Positions 57,902 to 64,000 of a stretch of 64,000 nt of DNA are shown piece by piece. The notes below the pieces were generated by a model. That model was given only the letters and a program-made list of their open reading frames with translations. It did no database searches and had not been told where the DNA came from. A program made the translations under genes and the position numbers. The stretch lies in contig NW_023604295.1 in the NCBI RefSeq assembly GCF_014898055.3, positions 98,223,591 through 98,287,590 of the forward strand. The letters are read 5' to 3'. Numbering within the stretch: the first letter of the stretch is position 1; the number at the start of each line of letters is the position of its first letter. This stretch comes from Talpa occidentalis. Taxonomy: Eukaryota; Chordata; Mammalia; Eulipotyphla; Talpidae.

Positions 57902-58786
57902 GTCCTACTATCGCTAAACTATGGAAACAACCTAAGTGCCCAGAACAGATGCGTGGATCAAGAAGATGTGATACATCTACACAATGAAATACTACTCAGC
58001 CATCAAAAAAGATACATTCATGCCATTCATGGCAGCATGGATGGAGCATGTAAGAATAATGCTAAGAGAAATCAATCTGAAGGAGAAAGATAAATACTAG
58101 ATGGTGTCACTGTTATCTGGAATATAAAATAATTAAATTAATAGTCAGTTAAAGACAAGCTAAAAACTAACCTTTGATAACTGACTACAGAACTGAGATA
58201 CCAAGAGGGCAGGGGCAGGTGAGGGGAAATATCAGGAGGGAGAGAGGCATAGTGGTCTGTGGTGATAGAGTATGGGTGAGTTGATGGTGGGTACACTATG
58301 GTAGTATACCTGATGGGGATACCCCATAGTTACCTCAGTTAAAAATAAACAACCCAAATGCCCAAAAATAGATGACTGGATCAAGAAGATGTGGTACACA
58401 TACACCATGGAATATTACTCAGCAATCAAAAAAGATAAACTCATGCAATTTGCAGCAACATGGATGGCACTAGAAGGGATCATGCTCAGCGAAATAAGCC
58501 AGAAAGAAAAAGAAAAATACCGGATGGTCTCACTCATAGCAGGAATCTAGAAAACTTAAATAAGGGACCAGGAAAATGAGTAACTATAAGAAAGTGAAAA
58601 TCAAAATCAACAAAAAACTATGAACCAGAGACATTCTATGGGGGGTAGGGGGCAGGAGGGGAGGGATTGGGGTCAAAATAAGGGGATTGCAATTGTATGG
58701 GGAATATAAAAATAAAATTTATTGTTAAAAAATAAATTAACTAATTTAAGGAAAATAATAAAAACACCATCAACTCTTAAAAAATT
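57902..58786 (+). mobile_element. Older 5'-truncated L1, host of a nested L1
   Basis: Starts within the ORF2 C-terminal region ('aaactatggaaacaacctaa', 'ggatcaagaagatgtgatac', 'gaaatactactcagccatca'), continues through a 3' UTR ('gatggtgggtacactatggt'), is interrupted at 58350-58735, and ends in 'actcttaaaaaa'. It is framed by a 12-bp duplication, gaattcttcaaa, at 57890-57901 and 58787-58798. The ORF2 frame contains stops. Confidence 0.87.
58350..58735 (+). mobile_element. Young 5'-truncated L1 tail nested in older L1
   Basis: Carries the last 66 or so codons of ORF2, open in one frame to the TAG at 58548-58550 (includes MWYTYTMEYYSA), then a 3' UTR with 'gaaccagagacattctatgg' and the end 'ttgtatggggaatataaaaa'. 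A tentative A-rich target duplication (gttaaaaataaa at 58338-58349) matches the sequence after its tail at 58724-58736 with one extra A. Confidence 0.88.
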
Positions 58787-58844
58787 GAATTCTTCAAAAT
58801 TCTTCAGTGTGGTTGCTACCTCTCAACAACACTAAAAAAGTGAA

Positions 58845-58975
58845 TAGATGAGGAAACATTTACTAAGAAGTAAAGTAACTTGCTATGTATCACATAGCTG
58901 AGAAGCAAACAGAAATGAGCTTTAAAGTTAGGTCCTCCTAAAACTCAAATATTAATCCTTCCCCTGTGCCATGCT
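58845..58975 (-). repeat. MIR fragment, minus strand
   Basis: 'agatgaggaaacatttacta', 'gtaaagtaacttgctatgta' and 'tcacatagctgagaagcaaa' match reversed MIR. Confidence 0.82.
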
Positions 58976-59204
58976 GTCCTGCCCCATATGCCATGCTGTC
59001 TCTGAATTCAGAGACACATCTAGCCCCCAATTTAGCCACATCTCTTCTTTTCAGAGGCTCATAGCCATTAATAATAACTCTATAGGGTCCCATGTTCCAT
59101 CTAGTTCACTGCTCTATAATTGTTGAGGCTTACCCCTCATTTTCACATCCACAATGGCTTCTATTGTTCCAGCCATTATATCTATACATGAAGCGGCTAT
59201 TTGT

Positions 59205-59615
59205 CTATTTGGGGGGGGGTAAGTTTTATTGAGGTATAGTTTACCTAAAATAAAATGCACACATTTAAAGTATAGAGTTTAATGAGTTCTGACAAATCTA
59301 AACACCCACATCACCACCATCTCTGTGGCAATAGGACATTTCCACTTTCCTAGAAAATTCTTACAACCTCCTTTGTAGTCAGTGTTTGCCTTTGGCATTA
59401 CTATAGATTAGTTTTCCCATTCTAGAACTTAGTATAAATACACTCATTTGGTATGTACTGTTTGGATTCTTTCACTTAGCCAGCTTTTGAGGTATAGCCA
59501 TGTTGTGCATATCAGCAATCTGTTCCTTTTTATTGCTGAATAATATTCCATAATAAAGATGAATCATTGTTTATCCAATTCACTTATTGATAGCATTCAC
59601 TTATTTCCATTACTT
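59205..59615 (-). mobile_element. Old L1 (L1M type) 3' end, minus strand
   Basis: 'taagttttattgaggtatag', 'actatagattagttttccca', 'tgtactgtttggattctttc' and 'tattgctgaataatattcca' fit the reverse complement of L1M 3' UTR and the ORF2 end. Confidence 0.85.
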
Positions 59616-60019
59616 CCCTCTTAGGAGACTTTCCAGAAGTTTCAATGGGCAAAAATTGTCACATGGCCATACCTAGTTACAAGGAAGTTGAGAATGCAAC
59701 TCTTTAGTTGAAAATCAGCTGGAGCTGTTTTCTAGGAGGAAGGGGAAAGTGGATTTTAGGGACAACTAAGTCTCATGTGGCAGACCAAGAAACCAAGATC
59801 CAAAACATTGATTTCCCAGAGTTATTCAGGCTCTCATACCAGAGGTGGCTCCAGGCTTGAGAACTTTTCAATCTGTCCCTAGCAGATCACTTTACATTCA
59901 GTGGGAAGAACTCACTGGTCCATGTTCACATTCTGGGGTGCTAGGAGAGGACAAAGGAGCTAGATGGCATTGGAAAAGGGTTCAATGTTGACGCTGTGGA
60001 ACACTCAACAGAGAGCATG
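59616..60019. other. Unique sequence, no gene seen
   Basis: Nothing recognised. Confidence 0.4.
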
Positions 60020-60185
60020 GTATGTAGCAGGCCCTTACCCAGCCACCTAATTCATACAGCCATCCTGTGAACTAGTTACTCCTATTAGTCCCATTTCTCA
60101 GATTAGGAAACTGATAGTCAAATTCAGTCATTTGTCTGAGGTCATGTAGATAGTAAACAGCATCTATGGGGGTCCAGACCTTCAG
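60020..60185 (-). repeat. MIR, minus strand
   Basis: 'agccatcctgtgaactagtt', 'tctcagattaggaaactgat' and 'gtctgaggtcatgtagatag' match reversed MIR. Confidence 0.85.
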
Positions 60186-60914
60186 CAATAAAGGCAAGTT
60201 CTGCCCACAGAGAGAAATATACTTTTGCATTTCTCAACATCCTTCCTAACAGGTAGAGGAGGTTCTCTCTTGAGATTCATAAATAAACAATCTTTTCAGA
60301 GCCCCATCTGTCAGCCTCAGGGGCCCGCCACAGACCCCTACTCTCCTAATTCACTCAGGACTTTTTCTCATAACTCTACTTTCCTCCATTTCATGCCTAT
60401 AACGTATTAACATAAACAACGGTGCTGACAGCAGCTCAGCTCTAACTGGCTCATGCTGGAATCTGACTGATGATTTTCATCAGGGAAAAAGACTAAACAG
60501 GTTAAGATGATTAAATTTTCTTAAACCTACAGCTAAGCCTAATCAAAGCCATTTGTGCAGAGGTGTGTGTGTGTTTTCCTTTGCTGGAAGGTTGATTGGC
60601 AGCTTCAAATAGATGAGTAGGACTTCTGGGAGAACAGAGTTAAAGTAAAGCATTTTCCTCAAATCTCAGACATTAGCATAGGCCACTTCCACTTCCCTGA
60701 CTAGGCTGAAACTATCATTTTTCCTGGGAAACATATGATGATGAAAATGAAATTCAGAATGTCTACATTTCATCCTCTCCATGTCCCCCTACCCCCACCC
60801 CCGTTGAGTCTTTTATAATTATAGCTGTCTGTGTGGAATGAACAGGGAAGGGCCATAGCTTCCTTATTTTCAGGAGTTTGAGGAGTCAGGAACCTCTTAA
60901 AACAATACTAACTT
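60186..60914. other. Unique sequence, no gene seen
   Basis: Repeat-free except a short (GT)n at 60563-60575. No credible ORF. Confidence 0.4.
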
Positions 60915-60990
60915 GGGCAAAGCCTTTCCCCTCTCTTGCCCCTAGCCTACCTACCTATAAAATATGAAGGCTAGCCCTGAGGATCTCCTG
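60915..60990 (+). repeat. MIR-like fragment
   Basis: 'cttgggcaaagcctttcccc' and 'ctacctataaaatatgaagg' fit the MIR core. Confidence 0.5.
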
Positions 60991-62084
60991 CTTATCACTC
61001 CAAGATACAGGAGTAAGGGAACGGCAAATGGAGCCTGGAGGGAATCAGCTTCTGCTTGTGTGATGTTCTTTGTCACATAAGCCTCATATGTTGAGCTTCA
61101 TTATGTTATAGGACTTTTTGACTAGGTCACAAAGCCTACCTGAATACTGAAGAGGCTGATGTGATGGGGGCACACACAGGTAACTAGAGAAAGGAGGAGC
61201 AAATTTGTATTTGTAGTTCTCTCTAGGATATTACTGGCTGGCTCTTTTGCCCTATATAATATCAGACAGCAAAATGTTGATGACACCACCTACCTACTAG
61301 GAATGCATTTGCAAAGACACCTGCTCACTGCACAGTATAGCTCCTGAATTATGGCTATACACCCCATGGCTGACTTCTTCAACCCCTTTTGTCAGCACCA
61401 CTCTAAGTGCCCTTCTCATAGTTTCCCACTATTTGGTTCCCCTTTCCCCAGTAGGCAAGTCCTATCAAAACAGCTTGACCCAAAGGAAATGCTCATATGA
61501 GGCTGCTCTACTGCCACAGCTTTGCCTTCCCCCTACCACCATGGACCACTCTGTTTTCGGGTCCCTAGTAAGAAATAGGTGGCAGTCTCTGTGTTCACAT
61601 TCAGCCCTAAACTGAAAGTAGTGAGTGCCATGATTACTCACTGCCCCTCCCTCTTCATGCAGGAAGATATCCCAGGGGTTTTGGAAGCTTAGCAAATGTC
61701 CTGATAGCAGTTAATGCCAAACTTCCCTTCTGACGGTCCACTCCCAATTTCTGCAAGTACTTCTGAGGTTTTGTTGACTTGTTTAGGGGGAGCAGCCTCA
61801 CTTCTCCATGGAGTAATAGAGATGAAAGGACACAAAGACTCATAAATTCCTTTCAAATACCAATCTTTTATGTAGATTAGAGATAGATGATGGGGTGAGT
61901 AGCCAGTGAACCATTTCTGCTGCCTTTTAGTAATCTACAAAAATGTAGCTATCATCTGACTTTTTAATGTATTTTTCAACTTTGGGGCTTTGGTCAATCT
62001 CCTAAAACATCAATATTATGTCACATAATTTTTAGAGCTTTTCCCAATGCTCCCTCCTAGAAAATGAAGAGTAAACTCTTTTTT
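60991..62084. other. Unique sequence, no gene seen
   Basis: Short chance ORFs (60-76 codons) only. Confidence 0.4.
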
Positions 62085-64000
62085 TTTTAGAATAAATTTT
62101 ATTTTTATATTCCCCATACAATTGCAACCCCCCCATTCTGACCCCAATCCCTCCCCTCCTGCCCCCCACCCCCAAAAAGTGTCTCTGGTTCATAGTTTTT
62201 TGTTGATTTTGATTTTCACTTTCTTATAGTTATTCATTTTCCTGGTCCCTTATTTAAGTTTTCTAGATTCCTGCTATGAGTGAGACCATCTGGGATTTTT
62301 CTTTTTCTTTTTGGCTTATTTCGCTGAGCATGATCCCTTCCAGCGCCATCCATGTTGCTGCAAATTGCATGTGTTTATCTTTTTTGAATGCTGAGTAATA
62401 TTCCATGGTATGTATGTACCACATCTTATTGATCCAGTCATCTATTTTTGGGCATTTGGGCTGTTTCCAAAGCTTAGCTATTGTAAACAGTGCTGCTATA
62501 AACATAGGGGTGCAGGTGCTCTTTGGAGTGGATGTTTTTGTGTCCTTTGGGTAAATACCTAGGAGTGGAATTGCTGGATCATATGGAAGCTCTATGTTTA
62601 GTAGGTCCAGAAATCTCCACACAGCTCTCCATAGTGGTTGGACCAGATTGTACTCCCACCAACAGTGCAGGAGAGTTCCTTTTTCTCTACATCCTTGCCA
62701 ACATTTGTTGTTGCTAGTTTTTTAATATGTGCCATTCTCACTGGTGTAAGATGGTATCTCATGGTAGTTTTGATTTGCATTCCCTGATTACAAGTGATGT
62801 TGAACATTTTTTCATATGCCTGTTGGCCATTTGCATTTCCTCTTCAGAGAAGTTTCTTTTTAGCTCTTCTGCCCATTTTTTGACTGGATTATTTTCTTTG
62901 TTGTTGTTGAGTCTCATCCGTTCTTTGCAGATTTTTGTGATCAGTCCTTTATCATTAGTGTTGGGTGCAAAAATGTTCTCCCAGTCAGTGGGTTTCTCTT
63001 AGTTTTTTTTATTGTCTCTTTTGCTGTGCAGAAGCTCTTTAATTTGATGTAGTCCCAGCTGTTTATCTTTGTCTTCACTATCACTGCTTTGGGTGATGTG
63101 TCTGTAAAGATGTCTTTGATGTGCAAATCACGTAGTGTTTCGCCTATATTTCCTTCTATATTTTTATGGTTTCAGGTCTTATGTCTAGTTCTTTAATCCA
63201 TTTTGAGTTGATTTTTGTGTATGGTGTGAGGTAGTGGTCAAGCTTCATTCTTTTGCATGTAGCGACCCAGTTTTCCCAGCACCATGTATTGAACAAACTT
63301 TCTTTGCTCCAATGCATAGTCTTTGCTCCTTTGTCAAAGATTAGTTGACCATAATCTGTGGGTTCATTTCTGGATTTTCTATTCAATTCCTTTGGTCTGT
63401 GTGTCTGTTCTTGTTCCAATACCATGCAGTTTTGATGATTATGGCTTTGTAGTATAGTTTGAAGTCTGGGAGTGTGATGCCTCCATTCCCTTCTTTCTTT
63501 TTCAGGAGAGCTTTGGCAATTCGGTTTTTTGTGATTCCATATGAATTTCATCAATAATTGTTCTATTCTTTGAAGAATGACATTGAAATTTTGATTGGAA
63601 TAGCATTGAATCTGTATATTGCTTTTGGTAGGATGGCCATTTCAATAATGTTTATTCTTCCAATCCATGAGCAGGGAATGTCTTTCCATTTCTTTGTGTC
63701 TTCTTCTATTTCTTTTAACAGTGTTTTATAGATTTCTTTGTATAGGTCCTTTACCTCTTTTGTTAGATTTATTCCCAAATATTTGATTTTTTTTGTTTCA
63801 ATAATAAAAGGGATGGTTTTTTTGATTTCTTCTTCTTCAGATTTATTGTTTGTGTATAGGAAGGCTACTGACTTTTGTGTGTTGATTTTGTATCCTGCCA
63901 CTTTACTGAACTGATTGATGAGTTGAATTAGTTTTTCTGTGGAGTTTTTGGGGTTCTCTATGTATATTATCATATCATCTGCAAATAGTGATAGTTTGAC
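62085..64000 (-). mobile_element. Young-type L1, minus strand, runs off the window
   Basis: Starts at poly-T (62080-62090), then the reversed terminal phrase 'tattccccatacaattgcaa', 3' UTR to about 62262, and ORF2 to the window edge. Its 3' end is almost the same as that of the plus-strand L1 at 58350-58735, so both belong to one recent subfamily. At least 1.9 kb is present; the 5' end and any ORF1 lie beyond 64000. Poly-A and low divergence point to a relatively recent insertion. Confidence 0.96.
62263..64000 (-). pseudogene. L1 ORF2 (reverse transcriptase) 3' portion, disrupted
   Basis: ORF2 of L1 encodes an endonuclease/reverse transcriptase that drives target-primed insertion. Here only the region after the catalytic core and the C-terminal part are visible. 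Consecutive conserved pieces read in the order expected: 63563-63973 (includes [16 protein letters not shown] and [10 protein letters not shown]), 63156-63554 ([10 protein letters not shown]), 62941-63126, 62598-62807 and 62263-62622 (YDPAIPLLGIYPKD, then MEYYSAFKKDKHMQFA). These lie in different frames, so there are frameshifts near 63558, 63140, 62810-62940 and 62610. The copy therefore cannot make a full ORF2 protein. The catalytic FADD-type motif would lie beyond the window edge. Confidence 0.93.

Noticed and set aside
1..64000. tRNA genes suggested by A and B box matches
   Set aside because: All clear box pairs belong to SINE copies, which lack a complete cloverleaf and have retroposon tails and target duplications.
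62263..64000. Intact, active L1
   Set aside because: The ORF2 pieces lie in at least four shifts of frame, so the copy is not functional, although its subfamily may be recent.

Overview
This is mammalian nuclear DNA from a gene-poor or intronic region. No stretch reads as a convincing protein-coding gene, rRNA, tRNA, CRISPR array or operon. The long ORFs present (the longest about 250 codons) lack recognisable domains, several run across known repeats, and they are best read as chance ORFs in GC-rich or repeat DNA.

The ancient repeats (MIR, L2, MER20-like and MER5A-like hAT elements, MLT1-like LTRs, old L1) are shared by placental mammals. The lineage signal comes from seven copies of a tRNA-derived SINE of about 280 bp (head like ggcctccctggtggcgcag, RNA polymerase III A and B boxes, tail of TAAA, CAAA or A repeats). 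From memory it resembles the Rhin-1 type SINE of horseshoe and leaf-nosed bats (Rhinolophidae/Hipposideridae). Recent-looking L1 tails suggest L1 was active until recently in this lineage. A rhinolophoid bat is my best guess, at moderate confidence; other laurasiatherians are not excluded.

Layout. 1-5.7 kb: an MLT1-like LTR, a SINE, TG-rich tracts, and a solo class I type LTR inserted in a MIR. 6-10 kb: a dense block of old minus-strand L1 carrying two SINE insertions. 10-31 kb: mostly unique sequence with scattered MIR and L2, a MER20-like element inside an old L1, a minus-strand L1 with a SINE, a strong CTCF-like motif at 12.1 kb and a CA-rich minisatellite at 29.3 kb. 32-33.2 kb: an L1 3' end interrupted by a DNA-transposon relic. 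34-42 kb: three more SINEs, a short L1-tail insertion with a 17-bp target-site duplication, a 24-bp perfect palindrome and an AT palindrome. 42-57 kb: mainly unique DNA with MIR, L2 and MER5A-like relics. 57-64 kb: L1-rich, with a young L1 tail nested in an older L1, and at the right edge a longer, truncated minus-strand L1 of the same young subfamily with a broken ORF2.

Nothing here is a cooperating gene system. The main interest is structural: nested insertions that give a relative timeline, a 40-bp exact duplicate inserted in a MIR 1.3 kb from its source copy (likely templated repair), a second local microduplication, perfect palindromes, two SINE subfamilies side by side, and inverted SINE and L1 pairs that could form double-stranded RNA if transcribed. 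All repeat names come from memory of consensus sequences and boundaries are approximate unless a target-site duplication fixes them.
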